A stretch of DNA of 64,000 nucleotides. It comes from Porphyrobacter sp. AAP60 (lineage in GTDB: Bacteria; Pseudomonadota; Alphaproteobacteria; Sphingomonadales; Sphingomonadaceae). Made by a program: the position numbers and the translations under genes. Position 1 is the first letter of the stretch. The number at the start of each line of letters is the position of its first letter. Shown piece by piece: positions 1 through 10,530 of the stretch. The stretch lies in NCBI RefSeq assembly GCF_001296025.1, contig NZ_LJHV01000003.1, positions 1 to 64,000 of the forward strand. Reading direction: 5' to 3'. The notes beneath the pieces were generated by a model. It was not told the DNA's origin. It was given only the letters and a program-made list of their open reading frames with translations, and made no database searches.

Positions 1-2
1 GC

Positions 3-38
3 ATCGCCGCAACCGTCATCTTCTGGCTGCCGCAATGA
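3..38 (+). CDS. C-terminal end of an unidentified protein (partial)
   Basis: An open frame runs in from the left edge and ends with TGA at 36-38. It encodes the tail IAATVIFWLPQ, which is hydrophobic like the last membrane segment of a transporter. Too little is present to name it, and it could be a chance frame. Confidence 0.3.
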   Translation: MAATVIFWLPQ

Positions 39-246
39 GTCCTGACCCTACTTGATTATGCCATTTTGGACTAAGTTAAACAAATTTTTTACAGTTTGGC
101 GCAGTTTGCGATTTCTTGCACGAAGAAAGCCGAACCGGTCAGGTCGGGGTGTTCATACGCAAGGTAAAGTTTTCCCGCTTTCTTGGGCAGTTTAGAGGAT
201 GAGCCAAGCCAATCCCGGTTGTTGTTTATGCTGTCCAATTGCCCGG

Positions 247-1251
247 TCATGCCAGCGGGGCAAGGCTGCCCAGCACGATACGCACCAGATCTGCCTGTCC
301 CTTGGCGCCAGTTTTGGCGTAGATCCGCTTCGAATAATTGCGGGTCGTCTCGTCGGTCAGGTGCAGGGCGCGGCCCGCTTCGATCAGTGACTGGCCCTCG
401 CTGATCCGCACCGCCAACGCTGCTTCACGAGAAGAAAGGCCGAAGGCTTGCGCCAATACCGCAGCCGCACCCTGCGGCAGTTCGGCAGGGGCCCGGCGAG
501 CGGCGACAAGCGCGCCTTGATGCCCGGGAAGTGCCCTCAACACCGCGATATCCTGCCCAATCGGCGCAACGCATTGTGCGTCAGGCCTGCCAAGGAATTC
601 GGTCACGGCGGGCGTCGGAGGACGCAGTGACTGCCACAGCGGATCGGCCAGCAACACGGCGCCGTCCTCGCCCACCACGGCCTGCGCGATGCCCAGTCTT
701 GCCAATGCGCCTTCTGCGATGTCGGCGCGCAGGCGGAGCAGCCGGGCGCGCTCGATCTGTGCGGCGGCAATGGCGATGGCGGGAACGAGTTTCGCGATGA
801 GCGCGCTATCTGCAGCGCCAAGGGTGCCCTGCGCCGCCAGCAGCACCAGCCACAAGGCAGGCGCGCCTGCTCCGATCCGCACCATGCGCGCGTCGGCAAT
901 ATCTGCTGCCGCCAGCGCCGCATCCTGCGCGGCGCGCTGTTCGGGTGGCAGTGGCAACAGCTCCTCCAACGCATAGACCCGGCTGGGACGCAGGGAGGAC
1001 GGGGGACCGCCGATGGCGCGCAGTTCTTCGGCGGCCGCATCGGCGGGGAAGCCGCGCACCGCCACCCGGCGCTGCCAACGCGGTGCAGCGGCGCCGGCGC
1101 GCTCGATCAGGTGGACCCGGTCAGCCCCGGTTCGCGCCAGCAGGCGAAGGAGGAAGGTGTCCCACGGCGCATCATCCAGAAACTCCCGGAACAGGGGCAG
1201 CACCAGATCGGCCTGATCGGAATCGATGATCGCCACAGAGTTTGCTCCCAT
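247..1251 (-). CDS. LuxR-family transcriptional regulator
   Basis: The protein has 334 residues. The last 65 or so form a LuxR/GerE helix-turn-helix: [15 protein letters not shown], then the recognition region with [17 protein letters not shown]. The N-terminal 250 residues are Ala/Leu-rich and look like a GAF-type sensor, but no ligand motif is visible. It is divergent from cysD with about 65 bp between them, so it may control sulfate activation (inference). The start is uncertain. ATG 1251 has no Shine-Dalgarno and lies inside the palindrome CTCCCATATGGGAG. GTG 1236 has GGGAG eight bases upstream, and that GGGAG is part of the same palindrome. Confidence 0.8.
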   Translation of the reverse strand: MGANSVAIIDSDQADLVLPLFREFLDDAPWDTFLLRLLARTGADRVHLIERAGAAAPRWQRRVAVRGFPADAAAEELRAIGGPPSSLRPSRVYALEELLPLPPEQRAAQDAALAAADIADARMVRIGAGAPALWLVLLAAQGTLGAADSALIAKLVPAIAIAAAQIERARLLRLRADIAEGALARLGIAQAVVGEDGAVLLADPLWQSLRPPTPAVTEFLGRPDAQCVAPIGQDIAVLRALPGHQGALVAARRAPAELPQGAAAVLAQAFGLSSREAALAVRISEGQSLIEAGRALHLTDETTRNYSKRIYAKTGAKGQADLVRIVLGSLAPLA

Positions 1252-1258
1252 ATGGGAG
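1245..1258. promoter_or_regulatory. Perfect 14-bp palindrome over the luxR-type gene start
   Basis: CTCCCATATGGGAG reads identically on both strands. It covers the ATG of the leftward regulator and lies about 60 bp upstream of the cysD start. LuxR-family regulators bind such dyads, so this is a candidate autoregulatory or cysD operator. It also supplies the GGGAG Shine-Dalgarno for the alternative GTG 1236, which may account for half of it. Confidence 0.4.
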
Positions 1259-1316
1259 TAGGACAGTCAAGCCTACCCCTCCACTCAGCCACTCAAGCCA
1301 AAACCGGAGTGCCCTT

Positions 1317-2243
1317 GTGAGCGATATCCCGCGCCAAACCCTCACCCACCTCGAGCGCCTCGAGGCCGAGGCGATCCATATCATCCGCGAGGTCGTGGCC
1401 GAGGCGGGCAAGCCCGTCATGCTCTACTCCGTGGGCAAGGACAGCGCAGTGATGCTGCATCTGGCGCGCAAGGCGTTCTACCCCTCGCCTCCGCCCTTCC
1501 CGCTGCTGCATGTCGATACGACCTGGAAGTTTCAGGACATGTATGCACTGCGCGATACCATGGCCGCAGCGTCAGGCATGGAACTGCTGGTCTACCAGAA
1601 CCCCGAAGCCGCAACACGCGGAATCAATCCCTTCGATCACGGGTCGCTCCACACCGACATGTGGAAGACCGACGGGCTGAAGCAGGCATTGGACAAATAT
1701 GGCTTCGATGCAGCTTTCGGCGGCGCGCGGCGCGACGAGGAAAAAAGCCGCGCCAAGGAACGCATCTTCAGCTTCCGCACCGCCAGCCACGGATGGGACC
1801 CGAAGAACCAACGCCCGGAATTGTGGAACCTTTACAACGCCCGCAAGAACAAGGGCGAAAGCATCCGCATCTTCCCGATCAGCAACTGGACCGAGCTCGA
1901 CATCTGGCAATATATCCAGCTTAACGACATCCCCATCGTGCCGCTCTATTTCGCGGCCGAACGCCCGACTTACGAGTGGGAAGGCCAACTGTTCATGGCC
2001 GATGATATCCCCCGGCTGGAACAGGTGCTGGGCCGCCGTCCGGAGATCACGATGAAATCGGTGCGCTTCCGCACGCTGGGCTGCTTCCCGCTGACCGGCG
2101 CAGTGGAAAGCACCGCCGCGACCTTGAGCGAGGTGATCCAGGAAACCCTGCTCACCACCACCAGCGAACGTCAGGGCCGCGTGATCGACAAGGATGCAGG
2201 CGGTGCCGGCATGGAGAAAAAGAAGCAGGAGGGATACTTCTGA
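1317..2243 (+). CDS. cysD: Sulfate adenylyltransferase subunit 2
   Basis: CysD is the small subunit of ATP sulfurylase, which makes adenosine 5'-phosphosulfate from ATP and sulfate in the cytoplasm. The PP-loop YSVGKDS lies near residue 38. [28 protein letters not shown] and the C-terminal [10 protein letters not shown]...KKKQEGYF are family signatures. At 308 residues it matches E. coli CysD (302). The frame is open from 1242, but GTG 1317 has GGAG seven bases upstream and gives the normal N-terminus ([19 protein letters not shown]). Its stop overlaps the cysNC ATG, so the two are translationally coupled. Confidence 0.95.
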   Translation: MSDIPRQTLTHLERLEAEAIHIIREVVAEAGKPVMLYSVGKDSAVMLHLARKAFYPSPPPFPLLHVDTTWKFQDMYALRDTMAAASGMELLVYQNPEAATRGINPFDHGSLHTDMWKTDGLKQALDKYGFDAAFGGARRDEEKSRAKERIFSFRTASHGWDPKNQRPELWNLYNARKNKGESIRIFPISNWTELDIWQYIQLNDIPIVPLYFAAERPTYEWEGQLFMADDIPRLEQVLGRRPEITMKSVRFRTLGCFPLTGAVESTAATLSEVIQETLLTTTSERQGRVIDKDAGGAGMEKKKQEGYF

Positions 2244-4147
2244 TGGAACCCGTCTACCAGACCGACGCCCTTATCGCCGAGGATATCGACGCCTATCTTG
2301 TATCGCACCAGCACAAAACGATGCTGCGCTTCATCACCTGCGGCAGCGTGGATGATGGCAAATCGACCCTGATCGGGCGGCTGCTGTACGATTCCAAGAT
2401 GATCTTCGAAGATCAGCTCGCCGCGCTGGAAAGCGACAGCAAAAAGGTTGGCACGCAGGGGCAGGAGATCGACTTTGCCCTGCTGGTGGATGGTCTTGCC
2501 GCAGAGCGCGAACAGGGCATCACCATCGATGTCGCTTACCGGTTTTTCAACACGGAAAAGCGCAAGTTCATCGTCGCCGATTGTCCGGGGCACGAACAAT
2601 ACACCCGCAACATGGTGACCGGCGCGAGCACGGCCGATCTGGCGGTGATCCTCGTCGATGCGCGCAAGGGTGTGCTGGTGCAGACCCGGCGCCATTCCTA
2701 CCTTTGCCACCTGATCGGCATCCGCAACATCGTGCTTGCGGTGAACAAGATGGATCTGGTGGACTACGATCAGGCCGTGTTCGACGGGATCGTCGCCGAT
2801 TACGCTGCCTTTGCCAAAAGCATCGGCATTACAGGCTTCACCGCCATGCCGATTTCGGGCTTCAAGGGCGACAATATCACCGCGCCTTCTGCCAACACCC
2901 CGTGGTATTCCGGCCCCAGCCTGATCGAACATCTTGAAAGCGTGGAGGTGCTGTCCGCCGCCGATCAGGCCCAGCCTTTACGGATGCCGGTGCAGTGGGT
3001 GAACCGCCCGAATCTTGATTTCCGGGGCTTTTCCGGCCTCATCGCCAGCGGCAGGGTCAAACCCGGCGATGCCATCCGCGTGTTGCCTTCGGGCAAGACC
3101 AGCACCGTCAGCCGGATTGTCACCTTCGATGGCGACATTGATCAGGCCGTCGCAGGCCAATCCGTCACGCTCTGCCTGGCAGACGAGATCGATTGTTCGC
3201 GCGGCGATGTGATTGCTGCGGCTGACAGCCCGCCGCAGGCCGCCGACCAGTTCGAAACGACATTGGTGTGGCTGAATGACGAAGCGCTGCTGGTGGGCCG
3301 CTCCTATTGGCTGAAGCTGGGCACGCAGATGGTTTCTGCGACAGTGCAGGAGCCCAAATATACGATAAACGTCAATACGATGGAGAAGATGGCGGCCAAG
3401 ACGCTCGATCTCAATGCAATCGGGGTGGCCGAAATCGCCACCGACAAGCCGGTGGTGTTCGAACCTTACAGCGAAGCCCGCGCGCTGGGCGGGTTCATCC
3501 TGATCGACAAGATCACCAATGCCACCGTGGCGGCGGGGATGATCAATTTCTCGCTGCGCCGTTCGCAGAACATCCACTGGCAGCCGACGGATATTACCCG
3601 CGCCGATCATGCCGCGCTGAAGAACCAGACCCCGCGGGTGCTGTGGTTCACCGGGCTTTCGGGCAGCGGCAAATCGACCATTGCCAACGAGGTGGAAAAA
3701 CAGCTCAACCTGATGAACCGCCACACCTTTCTGCTGGATGGCGACAATGTGCGCCACGGGCTGAACCGCGATCTGGGTTTTACCGAGGCTGACCGGATCG
3801 AGAATATCCGCCGCGTGGGCGAGGTGGCCAAGCTGATGGCGGATGCGGGCCTGATCGTGCTGACCGCCTTCATCAGCCCCTTCCGCGCAGAGCGCGAAAT
3901 GGTGCGCGCCATGCTGCCCGAAGGCGAGTTTGTGGAAGTCTTCGTCGACACCCCGCTGGAGGTAGCCGAAGCGCGCGATGTGAAGGGGCTTTACAAGAAG
4001 GCGCGCAGCGGAGAACTGAAGAACTTCACCGGGATCGACAGCCCCTATGAAGCGCCGGTCAACCCCGAAATCCGCGTCAACACCGTGGAAATGACCCCGC
4101 AGGAAGCCGCGGAATTGATTGTCCGCAAGCTGTTGCCGCTGAAGTGA
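2243..4147 (+). CDS. cysNC: Bifunctional sulfate adenylyltransferase subunit 1 / adenylylsulfate kinase
   Basis: This is a fusion of the GTPase subunit CysN, which drives APS formation with CysD, and the APS kinase CysC, which makes PAPS. CysN shows GSVDDGKST at residues 34-42, DCPGH at 113 and NKMD at 168, followed by EF-Tu-like beta-barrel domains to about 440. CysC starts near 455 with the P-loop GLSGSGKST at 471-479, then [19 protein letters not shown] and the lid region ending [13 protein letters not shown]. The 634-residue length is normal for the alphaproteobacterial fusion. It overlaps cysD by one base and cysQ by four. Confidence 0.96.
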   Translation: MEPVYQTDALIAEDIDAYLVSHQHKTMLRFITCGSVDDGKSTLIGRLLYDSKMIFEDQLAALESDSKKVGTQGQEIDFALLVDGLAAEREQGITIDVAYRFFNTEKRKFIVADCPGHEQYTRNMVTGASTADLAVILVDARKGVLVQTRRHSYLCHLIGIRNIVLAVNKMDLVDYDQAVFDGIVADYAAFAKSIGITGFTAMPISGFKGDNITAPSANTPWYSGPSLIEHLESVEVLSAADQAQPLRMPVQWVNRPNLDFRGFSGLIASGRVKPGDAIRVLPSGKTSTVSRIVTFDGDIDQAVAGQSVTLCLADEIDCSRGDVIAAADSPPQAADQFETTLVWLNDEALLVGRSYWLKLGTQMVSATVQEPKYTINVNTMEKMAAKTLDLNAIGVAEIATDKPVVFEPYSEARALGGFILIDKITNATVAAGMINFSLRRSQNIHWQPTDITRADHAALKNQTPRVLWFTGLSGSGKSTIANEVEKQLNLMNRHTFLLDGDNVRHGLNRDLGFTEADRIENIRRVGEVAKLMADAGLIVLTAFISPFRAEREMVRAMLPEGEFVEVFVDTPLEVAEARDVKGLYKKARSGELKNFTGIDSPYEAPVNPEIRVNTVEMTPQEAAELIVRKLLPLK

Positions 4148-4902
4148 AAGGCGCCGCTGCAATGCCATCTGCAATGACCGACGCCGCGCTTGCCGCGCAT
4201 CTTGCCGAAGTGGCGGGCCGCCTGCTGCTGACGGTGCGCGATTCCGGCGTCTTCTCGCCTGCGATGCTGGGCAAGGCCGGGGATCAGACCGCCAACCAGT
4301 TCCTCGTCCATGCCCTGCGTGATCAGCGGCCCGATGATGGCCTGCTTTCCGAAGAGGAAAAGGACAATCCGGCCCGCCTCGCCAAATCGCGGGTGTGGAT
4401 TGTCGATCCGGTCGATGGCACCCGCGAATATGGTGAGGCGCGTGATGATTGGGCGGTGCATGTCGCACTGGCGATTGACGGTGTGCCAGCGGTGGGCGCG
4501 GTGGCGCTTCCGGGGCCGGGTGTGGTTCTGCGCTCCGATGCGCCCTACCCCGTTCCGCCCGCACCGGAACGCTTGCGCATGGTGGTCAGCCGCACCCGTC
4601 CGGCGGCTGAGGCAGTGGCGGTGGCAGAGGTGCTGGGGGCTGATCTCATCCCAATGGGCAGTGCCGGGGCCAAGGCGATGGCGGTTGTCCGGGGAGAGGC
4701 CGATATCTACCTCCATTCGGGCGGGCAGTATGAATGGGATTCCTGCGCGCCTGTCGCCGTGGCGCTGGCGCACGGGCTGCATGCCTCGCGCATTGATGGA
4801 ACCCCGCTGTCCTACAACCAGCGCGACCTTTATATGCCCGATCTGCTGATCTGCCGGAAAGAGCACGCGGCGCGCGTGCTGGCCGAGGTGGCCAAGCTGT
4901 AA
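4144..4902 (+). CDS. cysQ: 3'(2'),5'-bisphosphate nucleotidase
   Basis: CysQ hydrolyses PAP, the by-product of PAPS use, and so completes the sulfate-activation operon. It belongs to the inositol monophosphatase fold. LLSEEEKD (about residues 69-76), the metal-binding DPVDGT at 88-93 and WDSCAP at 198-203 are the family motifs. The frame starts with GTG 4144 in a GTGA overlap with the cysNC stop. ATG 4162 or ATG 4174 (giving [15 protein letters not shown]) are alternatives. The downstream spacer has no T-tract terminator but holds the parS palindrome. Confidence 0.92.
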   Translation: MKGAAAMPSAMTDAALAAHLAEVAGRLLLTVRDSGVFSPAMLGKAGDQTANQFLVHALRDQRPDDGLLSEEEKDNPARLAKSRVWIVDPVDGTREYGEARDDWAVHVALAIDGVPAVGAVALPGPGVVLRSDAPYPVPPAPERLRMVVSRTRPAAEAVAVAEVLGADLIPMGSAGAKAMAVVRGEADIYLHSGGQYEWDSCAPVAVALAHGLHASRIDGTPLSYNQRDLYMPDLLICRKEHAARVLAEVAKL

Positions 4903-4910
4903 AATGCCCG

Positions 4911-4930
4911 GATGTTTCACGTGAAACATC
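4911..4930. promoter_or_regulatory. parS centromere-like site (ParB binding)
   Basis: The core TGTTTCACGTGAAACA lies at 4913-4928 and the perfect symmetry extends to 20 bp. This is the near-universal chromosomal parS consensus, bound by ParB for origin segregation. It lies between the convergent genes cysQ and the MetE-like gene. Chromosomal parS sites cluster near oriC, often beside parAB, but neither parAB nor oriC is in the window. I saw no second copy here. Confidence 0.88.
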
Positions 4931-5021
4931 AGGCAACACAGGGGCTGGAGGGGGTCTAACCGGGGTCTGGAAAGGGTCTGGGCCAGCCAGCGCGGGGTGG
5001 GCCGCGCCGCCAGCTTTACAG

Positions 5022-6149
5022 TCAGAAGTAACGCGCGCTGGCGATTTCAGCGCCTTGCGCCAACGCTGCAAGCTTGGCCCAGACGATTTCGGGATCGAGC
5101 GCATTGCTGCCCGCGTGGACGGAAAAGCCGCAATCCACGCCCGCCATCACCCGCTCGCGCCCCAGCAAATCGGCATAGCGGCCGATGCGCTGGGCGATCA
5201 GTTCGGGGTGTTCGATGTAGGGCGATTGCGGTTCGACCATGCCGGGGCACAGCACCTTGCCGTCGGGCAGCGGGTTTGCCTCAAAGAACGCGAATTCATG
5301 CGCGTGGCGCGGGTTGGCGCCTTCGATCAGCACCGTCTGCGGCTTGGCTGTCCAGACGATATCGGCGATTTCTGCCAAGGCCACATCGCAATGGTGCGGC
5401 CCGGGGTAATTGCCCCAGCACAGGTGCATACGGAGCTGTTCGGCGGGAATGTTCTGCACCGCATGGTTCAGCGCGGCGATGTTCATGCCGATGCGCTTGC
5501 GGAAGTCTTCAAGGCTGAGATGCGTGAACTGCACGTGGCGGCCCATGGCAAGGTCGGGGCAATCGACTTGCAGGGTGATGCCCGCCGCCGCGATCGTTTC
5601 GTATTCGTGGCGCAGCCCCTCGGCGAGGGCGAAGACATATTCCTCGTCACTGGCATAGAACTGGTTGGGGAAGAACAGCGCGGTGACGCCGGGCGATGCT
5701 GCCGACATGAAGGTGGCGTGGCCATTCGCAAGCCTGACAAGCCGTTCCGCGTCGATGCGCGGCGCTTCCATGTCGATTACTTCGATCGGCGCGGTGCAGG
5801 CGGGCGCGGAACGCTTGGCCCGGCCCTTGTTGCCGAACACCTGTGCTTTTGCGCCGGGGAATGCTTCGAGATCGGCGAATTCATACTGCCCCGCCTCGCC
5901 GCCGAAGCCCGACAGGCGGTGCTTGATATAGGTGGCGTAGCTGGGCTTGGACTGTTCGCCATCATTGACGATTGCAACGCCCGCTTCGATCTGGCGCTTG
6001 ATCACATAGGCCGTGGCTTCTTCCACCGCTGCATCGAAATCAACCTCGGGCACAGCCTCCCCGCCCTCGCGCCTGAACACCAGATCGAGCAGGGCTTCGG
6101 GGCGCGGCAGGCTGCCGACGTGGGTGGTGAGAAAGCGGGTCTGGGTCAT
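5022..6149 (-). CDS. MetE-like (cobalamin-independent methionine synthase C-terminal domain) protein
   Basis: This 375-residue protein equals the C-terminal catalytic barrel of MetE alone. TTHVGSLPRP at the N-terminus and likely zinc ligands in MHLCWGNYPGPHHCD (His and Cys), LIEGANPRHAHEF (Glu) and VMAGVDCGFS (Cys) are present. Family members act as zinc-thiol alkyltransferases, either in methionine synthesis or on epoxide and other alkyl substrates. Here it ends an operon of TonB receptor, WrbA, VOC and hydrolase genes, so a catabolic alkyl or methyl transfer is more likely than methionine synthesis (inference). ATG 6149 was chosen over an upstream in-frame start because it lies just downstream of the hydrolase stop. 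Confidence 0.8.
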   Translation of the reverse strand: MTQTRFLTTHVGSLPRPEALLDLVFRREGGEAVPEVDFDAAVEEATAYVIKRQIEAGVAIVNDGEQSKPSYATYIKHRLSGFGGEAGQYEFADLEAFPGAKAQVFGNKGRAKRSAPACTAPIEVIDMEAPRIDAERLVRLANGHATFMSAASPGVTALFFPNQFYASDEEYVFALAEGLRHEYETIAAAGITLQVDCPDLAMGRHVQFTHLSLEDFRKRIGMNIAALNHAVQNIPAEQLRMHLCWGNYPGPHHCDVALAEIADIVWTAKPQTVLIEGANPRHAHEFAFFEANPLPDGKVLCPGMVEPQSPYIEHPELIAQRIGRYADLLGRERVMAGVDCGFSVHAGSNALDPEIVWAKLAALAQGAEIASARYF

Positions 6150-6160
6150 GCGGGCGGGCC

Positions 6161-6994
6161 TTACTTGGAGTCTGTGCAGGTACGCAGGAACTGGCATACC
6201 AGCCGGTTGAAGCGCAGCGGATTATCGGCGCTGGCAAGGTGGCCCGCGCCTTCGATCAGGCCATAGCGCCCGCGCGGTGCGGCTCTGGCAAGCGCCTTGG
6301 CACAGGCGCGGCGCCACGCGGTATCGTGTTCTCCCGCCAGCGCCAGCACCGGCACGGCAAGCGCGCGCAGGGCTTCGTCCGGCAGGCCCGGCGGCGCGGA
6401 GGGGCTTTGCAGGTCTCGCCCGTCGTAATCGGCCAGCATCGCAGACAGCAGTTTGCGCGCTTCGGGCGAATGGGTCTGCATCAGCGGGTGACGCGACCAT
6501 TGGCTGCGCAAGGCTGCCATGTCGCCAGCTTCGGCCAGCGTGCGGTAGCGTTCCAGATCCAGCGGCTCGTCACGCTCGACCAGACCGGGCAGCGGCGCGC
6601 CCGATACCACCACACCCGTCACGCGCGATGCGAACTTGCGCGCCGCATCCAGCGCCACTACCGCGCCTTGCGACAGGCCGACCAGTGCGAAGCGTTCGAA
6701 CCCCAGAAAATCGGCAATGGCGATCACGTCATCGGCCTCTTGCGCCAGATCGGCAGGTGCAGTGGCCGCCCCGCAGCCGCGGCGATCCGGCATGACGCAG
6801 AAGAATTGCTGAGACAGGGCGGCGATCTGCGACTGCCACATGCGGCGATCCAGCGTCCAGCCGTGCAGCAGGATCACCGGCGGCGCTTCGCCGTCCACTT
6901 CGCAGGCCATGGCGATCGGCAGGGTACCGCCCTGCACGGCTACTTCGCCATGCCACACGGAATCATTTTGCGGGGAGCGGGTGGCGAGCCTCAT
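6161..6994 (-). CDS. Alpha/beta-fold hydrolase
   Basis: The protein has 277 residues with the classic order. LLHGWTLDRRMW carries the oxyanion-hole HG. PDRRGCGA follows, then the nucleophile elbow GLSQG with Ser. AGEHDTAW holds the acid Asp, and IEGAGHLA near the C-terminus holds the catalytic His. ATG 6994 has GGGGGAG six bases upstream; the TTG just before it is too close to that site. It is 19 bp from the VOC gene above and 11 bp from the MetE-like gene below. The substrate is not predictable; its neighbours suggest an aromatic ester or a ring-cleavage product. Confidence 0.82.
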   Translation of the reverse strand: MRLATRSPQNDSVWHGEVAVQGGTLPIAMACEVDGEAPPVILLHGWTLDRRMWQSQIAALSQQFFCVMPDRRGCGAATAPADLAQEADDVIAIADFLGFERFALVGLSQGAVVALDAARKFASRVTGVVVSGAPLPGLVERDEPLDLERYRTLAEAGDMAALRSQWSRHPLMQTHSPEARKLLSAMLADYDGRDLQSPSAPPGLPDEALRALAVPVLALAGEHDTAWRRACAKALARAAPRGRYGLIEGAGHLASADNPLRFNRLVCQFLRTCTDSK

Positions 6995-7013
6995 CAACTG
7001 CTCCCCCGGCAGA

Positions 7014-7562
7014 TCATGCTGCTTCTTCGGCGCGGAACGGGTTGTTGTTGTGGTGTTGCCCGGCCAGCCAGCGCTTCAACTCGCCATGCGCGGCAGCGCG
7101 GCGGCCGGCATCGAGCGGCTGCGCACGCGGATCATCATGGGTAAACTCGATGATCATGCCGTTGGGATCGGTGACATAGAGCGAGCGGCAATAGCCGTGT
7201 TCGAGCACATAGGTCTGCGGCTCGGCAATTCCGGCAGCGGTAATGCGGCGCTGCAATTCGGCCTGCGCATCGGCATCGACATCCAGCGCGATGTGGATGA
7301 AGGGGCTCGACGGCATTTCGGGGCCGAATTCGGCCTGATCGTCAGGATCAGCGAACTGGAAAAAGGCGAGCGCGCTGCCATCGGCGAGTTCGAAGAACAC
7401 GTGGCAATAGACGCGTTCCTTGCCGAACAATTCGTCTTTCTCGCAATAGGTCGCCATCAGCGGGAAGCCGAGCACGTCCTCGTAGAAGGCGCGGGTCGCC
7501 TCCAGATCCTTGGTCACATAGGCAGTGTGGTGCAGGCGGTTTGCGAGAATCTTTTGCGTCAT
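7014..7562 (-). CDS. VOC-superfamily (glyoxalase / extradiol dioxygenase-like) protein
   Basis: At 182 residues it contains one complete pair of beta-alpha-beta-beta-beta modules. LHHTAYVTKDLEATRAFYEDVLGF opens the first. PFIHIALDVDA and SLYVTDPNGMIIEFTHDDP form the second. The first-module His, the His of FIHIALD and the Glu of IIEF are the expected metal ligands. Glyoxalases, fosfomycin-type enzymes and extradiol dioxygenases share this fold, so the exact reaction is open. It sits between wrbA and the hydrolase in an apparent catabolic operon. Confidence 0.78.
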   Translation of the reverse strand: MTQKILANRLHHTAYVTKDLEATRAFYEDVLGFPLMATYCEKDELFGKERVYCHVFFELADGSALAFFQFADPDDQAEFGPEMPSSPFIHIALDVDADAQAELQRRITAAGIAEPQTYVLEHGYCRSLYVTDPNGMIIEFTHDDPRAQPLDAGRRAAAHGELKRWLAGQHHNNNPFRAEEAA

Positions 7563-7591
7563 CGTGCTCTCTCCCTCAGTGCGTCAAACTA

Positions 7592-8194
7592 TCAAGCGGC
7601 CAGCTTGCCCGCGATGGTCGCAACATGCGCCCCCTGGAAATGCGCCCCGGCCAGTTCATTGTCGCTCGGCATCCGGCTGCCGTCATTACCAGCCAACGTG
7701 GATGCGCCATAGGGGGTGCCGCCGCTGATTTCGCCCATCTCGGAATTGCCCTCGAAGGTATAGGGCAGGCCGACAATCACCATGCCATGATGCAGCAGCG
7801 TGGTGTGGAAGGATGTGATGGTGGTTTCCTGCCCGCCGTGCTGGCTGGCGGTGGAAACGAACACGCTGCCCACCTTCCCCACCAGCGCCTTGGCGAACCA
7901 CAGTCCGCCGGTCTGGTCGAGGAAGTTGCGCATCTGCGCCGCCATGTTGCCAAAGCGGGTGGGTGTGCCGAAGATGATGGCATCGTAATCCGCCAACTCG
8001 TCCGGGGTCGCAATCGGAGCGCCTTGGTCGGTCTTCATTCCTGAAGCCTCCGCCACCGCCTCCGGCACCAGTTCGGGGACACGCTTTACGAAAACCTCGG
8101 TGCCGGGGACGCTGGCAGCGCCTTCGGCAACCGCAGCGGCCATGGCCTCGATATGGCCATAGCTCGAATAATAGAGCACCAGCACCTTGGTCAT
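7592..8194 (-). CDS. wrbA: NAD(P)H:quinone oxidoreductase, WrbA type
   Basis: A 200-residue flavodoxin-like enzyme that reduces quinones by two electrons using FMN and NAD(P)[15 protein letters not shown] binds the FMN phosphate. [27 protein letters not shown] and [12 protein letters not shown] are WrbA signatures. Length and motifs match the E. coli family. It lies 11 bp downstream of the TonB receptor and 29 bp upstream of the VOC gene. In this operon it may detoxify quinones formed during catabolism of an aromatic compound (inference). Confidence 0.93.
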   Translation of the reverse strand: MTKVLVLYYSSYGHIEAMAAAVAEGAASVPGTEVFVKRVPELVPEAVAEASGMKTDQGAPIATPDELADYDAIIFGTPTRFGNMAAQMRNFLDQTGGLWFAKALVGKVGSVFVSTASQHGGQETTITSFHTTLLHHGMVIVGLPYTFEGNSEMGEISGGTPYGASTLAGNDGSRMPSDNELAGAHFQGAHVATIAGKLAA

Positions 8195-8205
8195 CGTCTT
8201 ACCCC

Positions 8206-10437
8206 TTAGAACCTGAAGCCGACTTCGACGCCGTAGCGGCGCGGACGGGCGCGGAACACGAACCCGCCGGGCGAAAATTCGGCATTGTAGATTTCGTTGA
8301 ACAGGTTGCTGGCAAAGGCGGTGATCGACACGCCGTTTTCCAGCTTCACACCCGCGCGCGCATCGACGATGTCGATCGGATCACGCACGGTGGTGTTGAA
8401 CGGTTCCCACCAGGTCTTGCCGGTGCGGCGGTAATCGATCCGCAGCAGGCCATCTAGCGTGTCCGAAATCGGCCCGGCATATTGCGCGCCGAGGTTGAGC
8501 GTATAGTTCGAGACCTGCGGCGCCTTGTTGCCGATCACCGATGGATCGGGGAACTCCTTGATCTCGCTATCGGTCACGCCGATCGCGGCGTTGATATCGA
8601 AGAACGGCGCGATGCGGGCGGTGGCTTCCAGTTCGAACCCGGTCAGGCGCGTTTCGGGAATATTGCCGAGGTTTTGGGTCGAGGATTCAGCCAGGAACAC
8701 GAAGAAATAGCTGTTCTTCGACAGGGTGGTATAGGCCGCCCCTGCCAGACGCACCGGGCCAAGCTGGGCCTTCGCGCCGATTTCAAATGTATCGGCGGTT
8801 TCCGCGCGGAAGATATCGCCCACGCCCACGATCCCGTTGTTGACCGCTTCTGCGCCAACGCCGGTCTGGTTGAACCCGCCCGAACGGAAGCCGCGGCTGT
8901 ATCCGCCGTAGATCGTCAGATCGCGGGTCGGTTCATAGGTGAGGGTAATCTTGGGCTGCCAATCGTCGAAGATCGCGGTGCGCACTTCGCCGCTTTGCGC
9001 CACCGGCACGCCCGGCACCACCGGCAGGAAGGCCTGCGGGGTCAGCGTGGTCTGTTCGCGCTTGTCACGGTCGTACCGCAGGCTGGCATCCACGCGCAGC
9101 TGATCGGAGAACTCATACCCCGCATTGGCAAACAGCGCCCAGGCGAAGTTATCCTGACCATCGGACAGGAAGCTGAACTGCGGGTTCAAGGGATTGGTCG
9201 AAGGGCTGCGGAACACCGGGAACACGCCATTGCCGGTATCGATCATGTTGCCGGTGGAGATGAAGCGCGTGGTATCGATCAGATAGCCGCCCGCCATCCA
9301 GTTGAACTTGCGGCCATCCTCGGGCGAGGCAAGGCGCACTTCCTGACTGAACGCCTTGACGTTGAGATACTGGCTCTGGTTGAGGTCAAATCCGTTGCCG
9401 GGGCCGAACAGGAATTCGAACAGGTTGAAGAAGAAGCTGTCTTCGATCGGCAGGAAGTCGAAGGCATCGCCGGTCAGCACTTCCTTGACCGTGTCGTAGG
9501 ATGATACCGAGGTGAACACCGCGTTATCGCCCGCATATTCGATCTTCAGCGCGGCATTGTAGATGTCGCGATCGTTCTGGCCGGGGTTGTTGACCCGCAC
9601 CGGCGCGACCGTGTTCACGTCGCCGACGATGTTGTAATAGAGCCCCTGCGTGCGCAGCTGATTCATCGAACCGCGCAGGTCGAAGGTCAGCCTGTCGGTC
9701 GCCTCCACCAGCAGATTGGCGCGAAGCGAGAAATCCTCGACCGGATCGGCCTTTTCATTGAGGAAAGTATTATCGATGAAGCCATCGGTATCGTAATATG
9801 ATCCGGCGATGCGGAACTTGACGTTTTCGGCCAGCGGCCCGCTGATCCCGCCGCGCAGGTAATAGCCAAAGCCATTGTCCACGCCTGCGGTGATGTTGCC
9901 GGCGAACTCATCGGTCGGCGCCTTGGTGGTGATGATGATCGCCCCGCCGATAGCGTTGCGACCATACAGGCCGCCTTGGGGTCCTTTCAGCACTTCGATC
10001 TGCTCGATATCGAACAGTTCCTGGTTGAATTGCGCAGGGTTTACTTGCTGCACCCCGTCTACAATCACTGCGACCGAGGGTTCGGAGTTGCGGTTCTGGG
10101 TGATGCCGCGAATGATAACGAAGGCGTTGCCCGCGTTCTGGGTTTCGACCAAATTGACGTTGGGGGTCAGCGCGATGAAATCGGCCGGACGCTCGATCCC
10201 GGCATTGGTGATCGTCTGCGCATCAAACGCGGTGACGGCGGCGGGCGTATCCTGAAGGGTCTCGGACCGGCGCAGGCCAGTGACGACGATGCCCTGATCC
10301 TCAACCGCGTCTGCAGAAGAAGCATCCTGCGCGGCAAGCGGCGCGGCGGCCAGTGTTGCAGCGGTCAGAGCAGTGGTGCTGACCAGAGCGCGGCCCCAAT
10401 TCGCACGGCTGGCGCGGTTCATGCCCGAAAACTTCAT
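8206..10437 (-). CDS. TonB-dependent outer-membrane receptor
   Basis: The 743-residue precursor has a signal peptide ending near [10 protein letters not shown]. After it comes the TonB-box region (GIVVTG). The plug domain includes [10 protein letters not shown], the IRGI motif and [21 protein letters not shown] 22-strand barrel follows, ending in aromatic GVEVGFRF. It is of the sphingomonad type used for aromatic or complex organic substrates rather than iron, but the ligand is unknown. It heads the leftward operon down to 5022. An IclR-type double operator overlaps its likely promoter. Confidence 0.9.
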   Translation of the reverse strand: MKFSGMNRASRANWGRALVSTTALTAATLAAAPLAAQDASSADAVEDQGIVVTGLRRSETLQDTPAAVTAFDAQTITNAGIERPADFIALTPNVNLVETQNAGNAFVIIRGITQNRNSEPSVAVIVDGVQQVNPAQFNQELFDIEQIEVLKGPQGGLYGRNAIGGAIIITTKAPTDEFAGNITAGVDNGFGYYLRGGISGPLAENVKFRIAGSYYDTDGFIDNTFLNEKADPVEDFSLRANLLVEATDRLTFDLRGSMNQLRTQGLYYNIVGDVNTVAPVRVNNPGQNDRDIYNAALKIEYAGDNAVFTSVSSYDTVKEVLTGDAFDFLPIEDSFFFNLFEFLFGPGNGFDLNQSQYLNVKAFSQEVRLASPEDGRKFNWMAGGYLIDTTRFISTGNMIDTGNGVFPVFRSPSTNPLNPQFSFLSDGQDNFAWALFANAGYEFSDQLRVDASLRYDRDKREQTTLTPQAFLPVVPGVPVAQSGEVRTAIFDDWQPKITLTYEPTRDLTIYGGYSRGFRSGGFNQTGVGAEAVNNGIVGVGDIFRAETADTFEIGAKAQLGPVRLAGAAYTTLSKNSYFFVFLAESSTQNLGNIPETRLTGFELEATARIAPFFDINAAIGVTDSEIKEFPDPSVIGNKAPQVSNYTLNLGAQYAGPISDTLDGLLRIDYRRTGKTWWEPFNTTVRDPIDIVDARAGVKLENGVSITAFASNLFNEIYNAEFSPGGFVFRARPRRYGVEVGFRF

Positions 10438-10504
10438 ATCTCTCTCCCCTGTGGGCGCGCAAACGCGCGTCGCTCTTTCTGGCGATCCCTCCCAATAGCG
10501 GGTT

Positions 10505-10530
10505 AGAAACTTCGCAATGCGAAGTCAACT
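10505..10530 (-). promoter_or_regulatory. Candidate promoter of the TonB-wrbA operon
   Basis: On the minus strand TTGACT lies 15 bases upstream of TCTAAC, and the spacer is filled by one TTCG-N5-CGAA element. The same arrangement (TTGATT, 15-base spacer with the element, TATACT) precedes the CoA transferase gene. The spacer is two bases short of the ideal, so this is a weak-to-moderate prediction. Repressor binding would block both hexamers. Confidence 0.4.

Noticed and set aside
2978..4564. Long open frame (528 codons) antisense to cysNC and cysQ
   Set aside because: The opposite strand carries unmistakable CysN, CysC and CysQ motifs; the antisense frame is rich in Arg, His and Pro with no domain, as expected in GC-rich DNA.
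5055..6266. Open frame antisense to the MetE-like gene
   Set aside because: No recognisable domain and strange composition; it mirrors a well-supported gene.
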